Shown: one piece after another, positions 25,012 through 34,015 of the stretch
How the letters are laid out: each line of letters begins with the position of its first letter
How positions within the stretch are numbered: position 1 is the first letter of the stretch
NCBI GenBank assembly: GCA_963814135.1
Contig: CAWFBZ010000003.1
Span: 248,001 to 312,000, forward strand
Direction: 5' to 3'
Length of the DNA stretch: 64,000 nt
Origin: UBA877 sp963814135
GTDB taxonomy: Bacteria; Chloroflexota; Anaerolineae; Anaerolineales; Villigracilaceae
The notes under the pieces: generated by a model
Told to the model about the DNA's origin: nothing
The model's database searches: none
The model's input: only the letters and a program-made list of their open reading frames with translations
Program-made: the position numbers and the translations under genes

Positions 25012-27396
25012 TTATTTCGGGCCAGGCCTGAATATAACACTAAACGCGCTCCAACGCCTCTGGATAATCACACGTCGTGCCTCTTTACGGATGGCCTTTA
25101 TCGCCCGTCGGACTAACGGCAAATATCCGTGTCTTGGGCTGTAAAGGTGCCGTTGGTATTCATCCAACAGATCCTGGATTTCTTTGGAAACTTCCGGTAG
25201 GTATTCGCTCAAAATGGTTGCAGCCTCAGCCGGCGTCTGTGCAATGACGGGTTTTTCTCCCAGCCAGTGCAGGCTCCGGTACACGTTCGCAAATGCCCGT
25301 TCGATCGGATCGAGTTCGGCCAGGGATGCCCAGCGCAGCAGCCAGCCTGGTGGAGTCATCCCCCTGTCATGCAGCACCTGCTTCAAGGCCACCGGCAGCG
25401 CTCTTCGCCCCGTTCCCGGATCGGGTTCCAGGCTTTCGAGGAATGCTCCCAGTGGGGTTAGTCGCAAAATGGCAACGATCAGCGCACAGATCAACAGCAG
25501 GCGCATTAACCAATCCACGCTCGTTTCTGTTCCGGAGCTTGCCGGATTTTGCACGACCGGGGTTGGAGTTTCCTGTTCTGGCACGATTGATCCGCTAACG
25601 CCTCCCGGGGTTGCCGTTCCACCCGGCTCGGGTGTATTTGCACTTTCGCCGGGCGGTCTCACCAATGCTGCCTGGCTGGAGGTCGGTTCGAATTCCACCC
25701 ACCCCACCCCCGGGAAATATACTTCCGGCCAGGCGTGTGAATCCCGGCTGAGCACCGTGTATGTATCCGGTGCAACCAGCTCTCCTTCAGCAAACCCGAC
25801 CACCATCCGCGCTGGGATGCCCGCATCCCGCAGCAAAAGCACTTCGGCCGTAGCATAGTAGTTGCAAAATCCCTGTTTTGACTCGAACAGGAACCAATCC
25901 ACCGGGTCCTGTCCGGCTGGAGGACTCTCTACGCTGGTCGTATATGTAATGCTACTCCGCAGGTACTGGGTGATGGCGTTCGCCCTGTCGTACGCATTGG
26001 TGTATCGTCCCGTGATCCTGTTTGCCAGGGTCAGGATATCCGGGGAAATGTTATCGGGTAGTTGCAGGTAATTACTGGTGACCCATTCCGGGTAGACATC
26101 ACCCGCCGCTCGGAGCTGCGCAATCGTCGGCTCGTAAAGCTTCGCGTGTACAAGGTACTGTTCGTTAGGCTGGATGGGCGTGTTCGACCGGAACTGGATT
26201 GGGTCCACCTTTCCACCGGGTACTTTCTGGAAAACCAGTTGCGACGGGGTGCTGATCCACACCGGCCGTGCCGGTGTGATCAATGCGCCCGGGTCTGCCG
26301 ATACAACTGTGATAGCAAAATCGCCTGTCGCTCCTTCCGGGTCTGCCACGGGGATGGTCGCTTCCTGGCCCGGTATGAAGGGGACGGCAGACACATTCTC
26401 GGAATACCATTGATCGTTCAGGAAAATGTTATAGGACCGTACCCGCCAGTAATAACGTCCCGTACTGTCGCTGGGTGGTGTTTGAATGCGGAAAAATACG
26501 CTGTCTCCAGTTGCTGCCTGGTTGCCCAATCCCAGGGCATTGCCATAGTATTCGCCCGGGACTGCCGGCTGGTTTGATTGAAGTCCGGAAACCGCATTGC
26601 CCAGGTTTTCCTGTACGGTCCGCATTGGTCTGGTGAATTGCTCCCAGCTGCTTTTTATTTTTGCGAAAGATTTGGCCGAGGTTGGGATCGACCAGACCAG
26701 TATCACGATGGCAATGGCAACTCCCACCAGTGTGAGATGCAGGTCCGATCGCGATTCGTACAACAGGTTTATTCTTTGTTCTTTCCAGAACGTCCGCCTT
26801 TGAACGTAATTCAAACGTCCCAGCAGAAACAGGCTCAACAACACGTATACGGCCAGGAGCGTCTCGTTTCCAGTCTTTCCCTCCACATATAACTGGATGA
26901 TCACCAAAACCACGCCAGCGGGTATCGCCGCACCGCTAAAACTTCCGAAGCGCGTCAACGCATAACCCGCCAGTAATCCGGTGCTCCAAAATACCAGCGC
27001 TATAAAAATAACGAACATCAATGTATCTTTTACCGGCTTGCCAGTCAGGAACAACCCCAGCGATTGGGTCAGGCGATAACCCAGGTTTGCCACGCGATCC
27101 CCCCATGCAACCCCTGGGTATAAGATCCAGCCCAAAACCAGGATCACAATCGCAATGCTGTAACCAAAGCTAAACCAGAAAACCGTTCCCCGCTGGAATT
27201 GGCTGAAACCGATCGCCAGTCCCAGGATTACCCCAATCAGGGACAGGACGACCGCGCTTCCCAGGCCTGCAGCCCAATGTGTGCTCATCAGGCGCTGGTC
27301 GACCGTCAATATAACTAGCAGTACCAATGCCGCAGATGGGAAATCCCATAGGCGGGCAGGCTTGCGGTTCATCCATCGAGTGTACAATAGACTCAT
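25012..27396 (-). CDS. TgpA-like membrane transglutaminase-domain protein
   Basis: A 794-residue membrane protein. The N-terminal third has about eight helices (AALVLLVILTVDQRLMSTHW through LVGVAIAIVILVWSIPTS), as in DUF3488. An extracellular transglutaminase-like core follows with Cys in KQGFCNYYATAEVLLLRDAG (about residue 509), His in SRDSHAWPEVYF (about residue 552) and VGWVEFEPT, where Glu-Pro-Thr replaces the common Asp-Pro-Thr. A last helix and a cytoplasmic DUF4129-type tail end the protein. I chose the ATG at 27396: the long upstream extension would overlap the divergent PAP2 gene. Family members act on envelope proteins. Confidence 0.88.
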   Translation of the reverse strand: MSLLYTRWMNRKPARLWDFPSAALVLLVILTVDQRLMSTHWAAGLGSAVVLSLIGVILGLAIGFSQFQRGTVFWFSFGYSIAIVILVLGWILYPGVAWGDRVANLGYRLTQSLGLFLTGKPVKDTLMFVIFIALVFWSTGLLAGYALTRFGSFSGAAIPAGVVLVIIQLYVEGKTGNETLLAVYVLLSLFLLGRLNYVQRRTFWKEQRINLLYESRSDLHLTLVGVAIAIVILVWSIPTSAKSFAKIKSSWEQFTRPMRTVQENLGNAVSGLQSNQPAVPGEYYGNALGLGNQAATGDSVFFRIQTPPSDSTGRYYWRVRSYNIFLNDQWYSENVSAVPFIPGQEATIPVADPEGATGDFAITVVSADPGALITPARPVWISTPSQLVFQKVPGGKVDPIQFRSNTPIQPNEQYLVHAKLYEPTIAQLRAAGDVYPEWVTSNYLQLPDNISPDILTLANRITGRYTNAYDRANAITQYLRSSITYTTSVESPPAGQDPVDWFLFESKQGFCNYYATAEVLLLRDAGIPARMVVGFAEGELVAPDTYTVLSRDSHAWPEVYFPGVGWVEFEPTSSQAALVRPPGESANTPEPGGTATPGGVSGSIVPEQETPTPVVQNPASSGTETSVDWLMRLLLICALIVAILRLTPLGAFLESLEPDPGTGRRALPVALKQVLHDRGMTPPGWLLRWASLAELDPIERAFANVYRSLHWLGEKPVIAQTPAEAATILSEYLPEVSKEIQDLLDEYQRHLYSPRHGYLPLVRRAIKAIRKEARRVIIQRRWSAFSVIFRPGPK

Positions 27397-27424
27397 CCAA
27401 ATCGTCAATTCCTGAGGAGCACCC

Positions 27425-28393
27425 ATGCATGCCATTCTAGATTTCGGAATCCGGTTGATTGTAGCCTTCCAGGGGTTGGGGACATGGTCAACTTTACCTG
27501 CCAACCTGCTCTCATTTTTGGGGACGGAAGATTTTTTCATCGTGGCATTACCGATCCTCTACTGGTGTTTGGATAGTATGCTTGGCTTGCGCCTGGTCCT
27601 CATACTGCTGCTCAGCATGAACGTCAACGAAGCTCTTAAAATGGCCTTTCATGGCCCCCGTCCATACTGGTACAGTACCAGTGTCCATGGTCTGGGATCT
27701 GAAGTCACCTTTGGCTTTCCCTCCAATCATGCGCAGACCGCCGTGGTGGTTTGGGGTCTCTTGGCGGCTTACCTGAGAAAATGGTGGGCGTGGATGCTTG
27801 CCCTCTTGCTGATTGTATTGATCGGGCTTTCGCGTCTTTTCCTGGGCGTCCACTTTCCACATGATGTCCTTTTCGGTTGGCTGACCGGCGCGATACTCTT
27901 GTGGATCGTGTTGCGTTTCTGGGACCCGCTGGTGGCCTGGGTAAAACAGCAGGGAGTTGTCCGGCAGGTTCTCGCCGCCTTTCTGGGTTCTCTGGCTGCG
28001 CTCCTGCTGCCCGTCCTGCCATATATCTGGTTGAAAGTCACCAACTGGGGTCCGCCTCAGGAATGGGCTTCTTTTGCATCCCAAGCGGTTTCATTGCAAA
28101 ATTCCGTCACCGCGGCTGGCACGATCTTTGGATTGCTGCTCGGTCTGGTCTGGCTTGCGCGCCAGGGCGGGTTTCAGACCAGGGGGCTCTGGTGGAAACT
28201 AGTCCTGCGCTATTTTTTGGGCGTCGGCGGACTTTTGATTATCAGGTACGCCCTTAAATTCATATTTCCGGAAGGCGAAACCTTCCTGGCTTATTTTTTG
28301 CGATATTTTCGTTACCTGCTGATTGGCGTGTGGGTGACTGGTGCCGCACCCTGGCTGTTCATTCGCCTGAAACTGTCTGAGAAGCCGCAATAA
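27425..28393 (+). CDS. PAP2-family membrane phosphatase
   Basis: A 322-residue protein with the three PAP2 motifs: KMAFHGPRPYW (C1), FGFPSNHAQTAVVVWG (C2, catalytic His) and SRLFLGVHFPHDVLFGW (C3). They sit among about eight membrane helices. It dephosphorylates a lipid phosphate or pyrophosphate at the membrane, perhaps undecaprenyl pyrophosphate, given the envelope genes nearby; that is inference. GAGGAG precedes the ATG. It is divergent from the transglutaminase gene and closed by a strong terminator. Confidence 0.9.
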   Translation: MHAILDFGIRLIVAFQGLGTWSTLPANLLSFLGTEDFFIVALPILYWCLDSMLGLRLVLILLLSMNVNEALKMAFHGPRPYWYSTSVHGLGSEVTFGFPSNHAQTAVVVWGLLAAYLRKWWAWMLALLLIVLIGLSRLFLGVHFPHDVLFGWLTGAILLWIVLRFWDPLVAWVKQQGVVRQVLAAFLGSLAALLLPVLPYIWLKVTNWGPPQEWASFASQAVSLQNSVTAAGTIFGLLLGLVWLARQGGFQTRGLWWKLVLRYFLGVGGLLIIRYALKFIFPEGETFLAYFLRYFRYLLIGVWVTGAAPWLFIRLKLSEKPQ

Positions 28394-28423
28394 AGGGTTC
28401 TGCTCGATAATTTGGGAAAGACA

Positions 28424-28476
28424 GGAGGTGTGCTGGCGGCTCCGCCGCCAGCACACCTCCCCGTTCCCCTTTTTAT
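28424..28476 (+). terminator. Strong intrinsic terminator after the PAP2 gene
   Basis: A 37-base perfect palindrome (GGAGGTGTGCTGGCGG, loop CTCCG, CCGCCAGCACACCTCC) at 28424-28460, followed by CCGTTCCCC and TTTTT. Confidence 0.85.
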
Positions 28477-28543
28477 TGAGCTGTTACCTGTAATCCTTAA
28501 TTGCGGCTTCTTTACGAAACGCGTTATTCTATTTTGCCTCTGA

Positions 28544-28549
28544 TATAAT
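28544..28549 (+). promoter_or_regulatory. -10 element of the protein kinase gene
   Basis: TATAAT nine bases before the ATG at 28559, leaving at most a three-base leader. The -35 is weak. Confidence 0.5.
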
Positions 28550-28558
28550 GCAAAAAGC

Positions 28559-30742
28559 ATGAGTACGCCCCTTGATCGTGGTGCTTTATTACACAAACGC
28601 TACCGGATTGTCGAAATCCTTGGTCAGGGTGGCATGGGCTCGGTCTATCGTGCCGTGGATGAAGCCCTGGGCATGGATGTGGCGGTCAAAGAGAACCTCT
28701 TTACCAGCGACGAATATACTCGCCAGTTCCGGTTGGAAGCCGTCATACTGGCCAATCTGCGCCATCCAAACCTGCCGCGCGTTACCGATCACTTCGTCAT
28801 AGGCGACCAGGGTCAATATCTCATCATGGATTACATCGAGGGGGAAGACCTGCGCCTGCGCATGGAACGCACCAGTTTTGTCTCCGAGGAGGAAGCCGTC
28901 CTCATCGGTGTCGCCATGTGTGATGCCCTGCAATATCTCCACACGCGCAAACCGGCTGTCATTCACCGAGACGTAAAACCCGGCAACGTTCGAATTACTC
29001 CAGATGGTCATATTTATCTGGTGGATTTTGGCCTGGCAAAATTGGTAAAAGGCAGCCAGGCTACCACCACCGGCGCCCGCGCCATGACTCCCGGTTATTC
29101 TCCTCCCGAACAATATGGCACGGCCCGAACTGACCCGCGCACAGATATTTATTCTCTCGGCGCCACCCTCTACGCCGCCTTGACCGGCATTATCCCCGAA
29201 GATGGCCTGGCGCGTGCCATGGATAATGTCGAGCTGACCCCCATCCGTAAGCACAATCCAAAGATTTCACGGAAATTAGCCAACGCCATCGAGAAAGCCA
29301 TGGCTGTCCGGCCTGATGATCGTTTTCAGTCCGCCGAGGATTTCAAGCGGGCTCTGGCAACCTCCAACATCAAAACACAGCGCCTCCAGGGAGAGATCGT
29401 CGTTGAACCGCCTCCACAGGTTGACGCGGACGACACGAACGACCACCTGGCTCGCGAAGTGCCACCCGATCAGGGTCCGCCGCTTCCCCCCTCCAAACCT
29501 TTGCCTTCCCAGCCCCTGGGGAAACCTCGCCGGGGTGTCGGCCTGTGGATATTATTTTCCTTCTTCCTGTTGGCAGTTTTGGCTTTCGTGCTCGCGTTAG
29601 TCACCAACAAGTTACCCATTTCGAAAGGCTTTCTCGCCTTGATTTCCACGCCTTCCCTGGATCCAGCCACGCTGGTTATGGCGATGAATTTGGAGACGAA
29701 TACGCCCTTGCCCACTTGGACAACTACGGCTACCCCTCTCCCCTCTGATACTTCGACTCCGACGAAAACCTCCGTGCCGACCCTTTCGGTGCCGTCGATC
29801 ACTCCCACCTTCACCCAGACCGTTGCCCCCACTGCCACATTGCTTGGTGGCGGGTACAGCCAGATCGCCTTCGCTTCCACCCGCTCTGGCTTACCCCAAG
29901 TCTATGTGGTGGACTCAGCTGGGCAGGATGTACAACAATTGACCCACATGCCCGATGGAGCCTGCCAGCCGGATTGGTCTCCGGATGGTTTGCATCTCGT
30001 TTTCATATCGCCTTGTACCGACCGGCTGAATGATTATCCGGATGCAAAGTTGTTTATTATAAATATTGATGGTACCGGGCTCTCTCCACTGCCGCTCACG
30101 GAGAATGGCGGATTCGATCCGGCCTGGTCCCCCGACGGGACTCGCATCGCCTTTGCTTCCTCCCAGGGCGGCTTCTCACAAATTTATTCGATCAATTTGA
30201 AAGATTATGTGATCACTCCCCTTACGCAAAATACTGGCGATGTCAACCTGCCGGATTGGTCCCGGCAGCCGGCCTGGTCGCCGGATGGGAAACTCATCGC
30301 CTATACCGGGCACAGCCTCCAGACAGATACACCCCAAATCTGGGTCATGGAGCAGATGGGACAGGACCAGACCAGACTGGTGAACCGGGGCACCTCCTAT
30401 TGGGACTTCCTGCCCAGTTGGTCTCCGGATGGTCAGACCATCATATTTAGTGAAACCAGTGGCGCGCAGGCCCTTGGATGGCTGATGGTCTTTGACTATG
30501 CCCACCTCCAAACTGCCACAGTCGTTCATTTGCGCAGTGGTTCATACGGCAGCGATGCCAGTTACTCACCGGATGGAACCTGGCTGGCCTACGAAAGTGT
30601 AAACACCAATTCTGCGGAAAGCACCAATTTTCAAATATTTATCCTCAAGAATGCAACTGGGAACGGTCCCCTGCAACTGCCCGGCGCCTTTTCCGGGGCA
30701 GAAGAATTCGATCCGGTTTGGCGTCCGGCTGGCGCGCCATGA
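28559..30742 (+). CDS. Membrane Ser/Thr protein kinase with extracellular PD40 (TolB-like) repeats
   Basis: A 727-residue protein. Residues 1-265 are a Hanks-type kinase: GQGGMGSVYRAVDE (P-loop), VAVKENLF (Lys), VIHRDVKPGNVRITPDG (catalytic loop), YLVDFGLAKL (DFG) and MTPGYSPPEQYG. A proline-rich linker precedes one helix (LWILFSFFLLAVLAFVLALV). Outside is a Thr/Pro-rich stalk and then about six PD40/WD40-like beta-propeller repeats with PDWSPDGLHLVF, PAWSPDGTRIAFAS and PSWSPDGQTIIFSE. The propeller replaces the PASTA repeats of PknB-type kinases and probably senses an envelope ligand or protein. The gene is convergent with the PBP gene. Confidence 0.92.
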   Translation: MSTPLDRGALLHKRYRIVEILGQGGMGSVYRAVDEALGMDVAVKENLFTSDEYTRQFRLEAVILANLRHPNLPRVTDHFVIGDQGQYLIMDYIEGEDLRLRMERTSFVSEEEAVLIGVAMCDALQYLHTRKPAVIHRDVKPGNVRITPDGHIYLVDFGLAKLVKGSQATTTGARAMTPGYSPPEQYGTARTDPRTDIYSLGATLYAALTGIIPEDGLARAMDNVELTPIRKHNPKISRKLANAIEKAMAVRPDDRFQSAEDFKRALATSNIKTQRLQGEIVVEPPPQVDADDTNDHLAREVPPDQGPPLPPSKPLPSQPLGKPRRGVGLWILFSFFLLAVLAFVLALVTNKLPISKGFLALISTPSLDPATLVMAMNLETNTPLPTWTTTATPLPSDTSTPTKTSVPTLSVPSITPTFTQTVAPTATLLGGGYSQIAFASTRSGLPQVYVVDSAGQDVQQLTHMPDGACQPDWSPDGLHLVFISPCTDRLNDYPDAKLFIINIDGTGLSPLPLTENGGFDPAWSPDGTRIAFASSQGGFSQIYSINLKDYVITPLTQNTGDVNLPDWSRQPAWSPDGKLIAYTGHSLQTDTPQIWVMEQMGQDQTRLVNRGTSYWDFLPSWSPDGQTIIFSETSGAQALGWLMVFDYAHLQTATVVHLRSGSYGSDASYSPDGTWLAYESVNTNSAESTNFQIFILKNATGNGPLQLPGAFSGAEEFDPVWRPAGAP

Positions 30743-30791
30743 TCCCCGCGATTGGGTTGGCAGGCGCTGTATCGATTTATAACTAATAACG

Positions 30792-33700
30792 CTAAGGAGT
30801 TGGCGTATCCGTCGGAATGGGGGTATTCGTGAATGTTTGCGTCGGCGTCATCGTCGCTGTTTTGGTGGGAGTCTCGGTCGGCGTCTCGGTCGGCGTTTCG
30901 GTGGGCGTCTCGGTGGGCGTCGCCGTTGGTGTTGGAGTCGGCACGTCAAAGTTTAATTGGATGTTCTTGTCCGCGTATCCGCCGTTGTCGCTTTGCATAT
31001 AAATGCGCAGCGTGATTTTGCCGTTCGGAATCCCGCTCAGGTCCCATGTGTACACTTTCGTGGGCGCAGTGATGGCTGTGGTGATATTGTCCGTCAGTGG
31101 CACAGTGCCTGACGTTCCGTCCGCCGGAGCCCACTGCAGTTGCCAGGAATGGAATCCCGCCGTGGCATTCGCTACAATGCTGATGTCCAGGGGACTCTGT
31201 GTAATGGTCTGCCCGTTCTGAAGCCCCACAAACTGGATTTGTGGGCGTGGATCGCTCGCCGTGCATTTCCTTTCCGGGATTAACGTGATTGGATTGAATC
31301 CCATATCCCGCGCCCATTGTTGTCCGCCTGCGTCCTGCATGATCCATTTGCGCGCCCACTCTTCGGTGACATTTATCTCCAGGCGTTCGTCAATGTAATC
31401 GTTGCTGCATTCCTGGGATGCCAGCAAACCTGTCCAGGTATCGAATTTGACCTGTGCCCATAGGTCATCTTCCGGGGGCAGAGGTGGCTGATCGGACGCA
31501 AAATATTCTTCACGCTGACTGGGACACCATTGGGATGGCTGCGTGCCGGAAACCGTGCAAATGGTATGTTGTTCGATTCCGCTTGGAATGGTGAAAGGCG
31601 TGGGGTTTCCACCCGTCAATCGCGGTACCGCGAAGGTCATGAAATTTGCCCAGATCGGACCTGCACCTGTTACCCCGGTCGTGTTTACCATGGGTGAATA
31701 GTCAGCGTTCCCGACCCATACGCCTACCGCCAGGTCTGGAGTGAAACCGAGTGTCCAGTTATCCCGCGAGTCGTTCGACGTCCCGGTCTTGGCTGCCGCT
31801 TGGAAGGGGAGGTTTAGTACCGAGTTTGTCCCGTACGTTGGCACGCGCGCCATGGTATCCGAAAGGATCGAAGACATCAGGAAGGCATGTTCGGGACGCA
31901 GCACTTTTTCACCTGCCGGCGGTTGGTAATCGAAGACCACGTTCCCCTTGTAATCCAGGATCTTCAGGATCGCGACAGGCGGCACCTTTACCCCGCCGTT
32001 GGCGATCACCGCATATCCCCCCGTCATTTCCAGCAGGCTTACATCGCCGCCTCCCAGGGTCAGGGAGAGGCCGTAGTCATTCCGCGTCAGGCTCGTAATG
32101 CCCATGCGCTTGGCCATGCTGATTAACCCGCTATCGCCAAATACTCCAATAAACTGCAGCGTTTTAACCGCCGGGATGTTGTACGAATTTGCCAGGGCCG
32201 TTCGTACGGTTACCGGGCCGTGATACTTGAGATCGAAATTGGTCGGTACGTACTTGGGGTTAGGGTCATCCGGAAGGCCGGAAGGCGTAAATTCCGACGG
32301 TACGTCCCAGATTAGCGTGGCTGGGGTCCAACCTTTCTCGAATGCCGCCAGGTATGTGAAAGGTTTGATGGAACTTCCCGGTTGGCGCGTGGGACTGGTC
32401 GCCATGTTGATCTGCCCGGCATTGGCAACGCTGTTGAAGTCTGGCGAACCCACCATCGCCAGGATCTCTCCCGTTGATGGTTTGATCGCTACCAGTGCCC
32501 CGTCGGTGACGTGTTTGTCCACCAGTGCACTCACCTGGCTGGTGACGTCTTGCTGGGCTGCATCCTGCAGCACCGGGTCCAGCGTGGTATAGACGGTGAA
32601 ACCCGAGCGGTAGATCGTCTGTGGGTCGTAACGGGATTCCAGCAGACTGCGGATATACTCCACCCAGTGCGGGTAACGCATATTCACGATCGGCTCGCTG
32701 AAAGACCGGTTCTCGATCTCCTGGATGGCATTAGCCGCCGTGCTGCCATCCACGCAGACGGGCGTGGGAGAATTGCTCACCTGGATGCAATGGCGCTCGC
32801 TGCTTAAGGTCAACGTCGCCATCAACACACTCTGGAACCGCACCAGCGTCGCATTCCGGTTGGTGTAGATGTCATACACGGACGGCGCCTGGGGTAGCCC
32901 TGCCAGGAAAGCCGCTTCGCCCAGGGTTAATTGGCCGGCGCTTTTATTAAAATATGTCTCGGCGGCCGCTTCCACCCCATAGGACAGGTTGCCGTAATAT
33001 ATTTCATTTAAATAAAGTTCCAGTACTTCATCCTTGCTGTAGCGGCGTTCTATTTCGACCGCCAGCAAGGCTTCACGCACCTTGCGCAGGTAAGTCTCTT
33101 GTCCGCGTTCTTCCGGCGACAATAGCAAGGCTCGTGCCAGTTGTTGGGTGATGGTTGACGCTCCCGAGACAGTGTGCCCGCTGGTTATATTTTCCCAGAA
33201 TGCCCGTACGATCGCCAACGGATCGAACCCTCCGTGCGAATAAAAATCCTTGTCTTCGATGGCGATCGTGGTTGCTACCAGGTTCGGCGAGATTTCGTTC
33301 AGGGGCACGTAAGTCCGCCTCCCGGCTTGCGGGTCGACGATTTCATATAGCAGGTCCCCGTTGCGGTCCAGGATGCGGGTTGTCTCGAACTGCGAAGCCC
33401 GCTGTTGCAGGTCGCTCACGCTGGGCAGTCCCGCTGCTATCGAGTAATACTCGTAGACGCCGATCGCTGCCAGGATCAAACCTAAGGCTACAACCAGGAA
33501 CACCGACACGATCAGGACTCGCACGAAACAACTGCCGGCTTTCGACCAGTTGAATGGTTGGCGCCGGACCGGCGGAGCGGACTGCTGCCTCAATGGTTTG
33601 GTGACACGCGAACTCGTTGTTGCATGCTTGTACGCCGTGGTACTGACGTGCGTGGCGCTCATATCGATTTCTTCCACCCGCTTTGGCAGGGGCATACCAT

Positions 33701-33839
33701 TTTGGTCGACTGCCGGATGACGTGCTACCGGCGTGGTGCTGTCTGGCGAGACCTCTTCATCCGGGCGCTCGATCTGCGTATCAGCTTCTGAGTCTAGCAA
33801 CCGTCGGAACTTATTGCGTGGGTCTTCGGGAGCGGGCAT
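30792..33839 (-). CDS. Class A penicillin-binding protein (glycosyltransferase + transpeptidase)
   Basis: A 1015-residue bifunctional peptidoglycan synthase. After a cytoplasmic N-terminus of about 100 residues and one helix (FVRVLIVSVFLVVALGLILA), the GT51 domain has IAIEDKDFYSHGG (catalytic Glu), GASTITQQLARALLL and LYLNEIYYG. The transpeptidase has RQPGSSIKPFTYLAAFEKG (Ser of SxxK), a SYN-type motif in LANSYNIPAVKTL and KTGTSNDSRDNW. A beta-rich C-terminal module and a tail of PT-ET repeats (PTETPTETPTETPTKT) follow; the tail's DNA is a 12-base tandem repeat at about 30830-30945. GAGGAA precedes the ATG. Confidence 0.95.
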   Translation of the reverse strand: MPAPEDPRNKFRRLLDSEADTQIERPDEEVSPDSTTPVARHPAVDQNGMPLPKRVEEIDMSATHVSTTAYKHATTSSRVTKPLRQQSAPPVRRQPFNWSKAGSCFVRVLIVSVFLVVALGLILAAIGVYEYYSIAAGLPSVSDLQQRASQFETTRILDRNGDLLYEIVDPQAGRRTYVPLNEISPNLVATTIAIEDKDFYSHGGFDPLAIVRAFWENITSGHTVSGASTITQQLARALLLSPEERGQETYLRKVREALLAVEIERRYSKDEVLELYLNEIYYGNLSYGVEAAAETYFNKSAGQLTLGEAAFLAGLPQAPSVYDIYTNRNATLVRFQSVLMATLTLSSERHCIQVSNSPTPVCVDGSTAANAIQEIENRSFSEPIVNMRYPHWVEYIRSLLESRYDPQTIYRSGFTVYTTLDPVLQDAAQQDVTSQVSALVDKHVTDGALVAIKPSTGEILAMVGSPDFNSVANAGQINMATSPTRQPGSSIKPFTYLAAFEKGWTPATLIWDVPSEFTPSGLPDDPNPKYVPTNFDLKYHGPVTVRTALANSYNIPAVKTLQFIGVFGDSGLISMAKRMGITSLTRNDYGLSLTLGGGDVSLLEMTGGYAVIANGGVKVPPVAILKILDYKGNVVFDYQPPAGEKVLRPEHAFLMSSILSDTMARVPTYGTNSVLNLPFQAAAKTGTSNDSRDNWTLGFTPDLAVGVWVGNADYSPMVNTTGVTGAGPIWANFMTFAVPRLTGGNPTPFTIPSGIEQHTICTVSGTQPSQWCPSQREEYFASDQPPLPPEDDLWAQVKFDTWTGLLASQECSNDYIDERLEINVTEEWARKWIMQDAGGQQWARDMGFNPITLIPERKCTASDPRPQIQFVGLQNGQTITQSPLDISIVANATAGFHSWQLQWAPADGTSGTVPLTDNITTAITAPTKVYTWDLSGIPNGKITLRIYMQSDNGGYADKNIQLNFDVPTPTPTATPTETPTETPTETPTETPTKTATMTPTQTFTNTPIPTDTPTP

Positions 33840-33980
33840 AATTCCTCATACAACGTCTTTCCTTGTACCATTCAGGTGGGATAAGTCACGATTTGATCAC
33901 GTGTTTTTCGAAAATATTGTGCGCCTCTCGTAACAAAAAACCTACTATATAGGCCAAATAAGGATTTTAGCACAAAACCT

Positions 33981-34009
33981 TTGACCTTCGGCTCAAACCC
34001 CCGTATACT
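33981..34009 (+). promoter_or_regulatory. Leaderless promoter of the glycosidase
   Basis: TTGACC at 33981-33986, exactly 17 bases, then TATACT at 34004-34009. The ATG at 34016 is six bases further on, so transcription should begin on the start codon. Confidence 0.7.
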
Positions 34010-34015
34010 ATTCGC

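Noticed and set aside
30817..30950. 12-base tandem repeat as a separate repeat feature
   Set aside because: It encodes the Pro-Thr-Glu tail of the class A PBP in frame, so it is explained as coding sequence.
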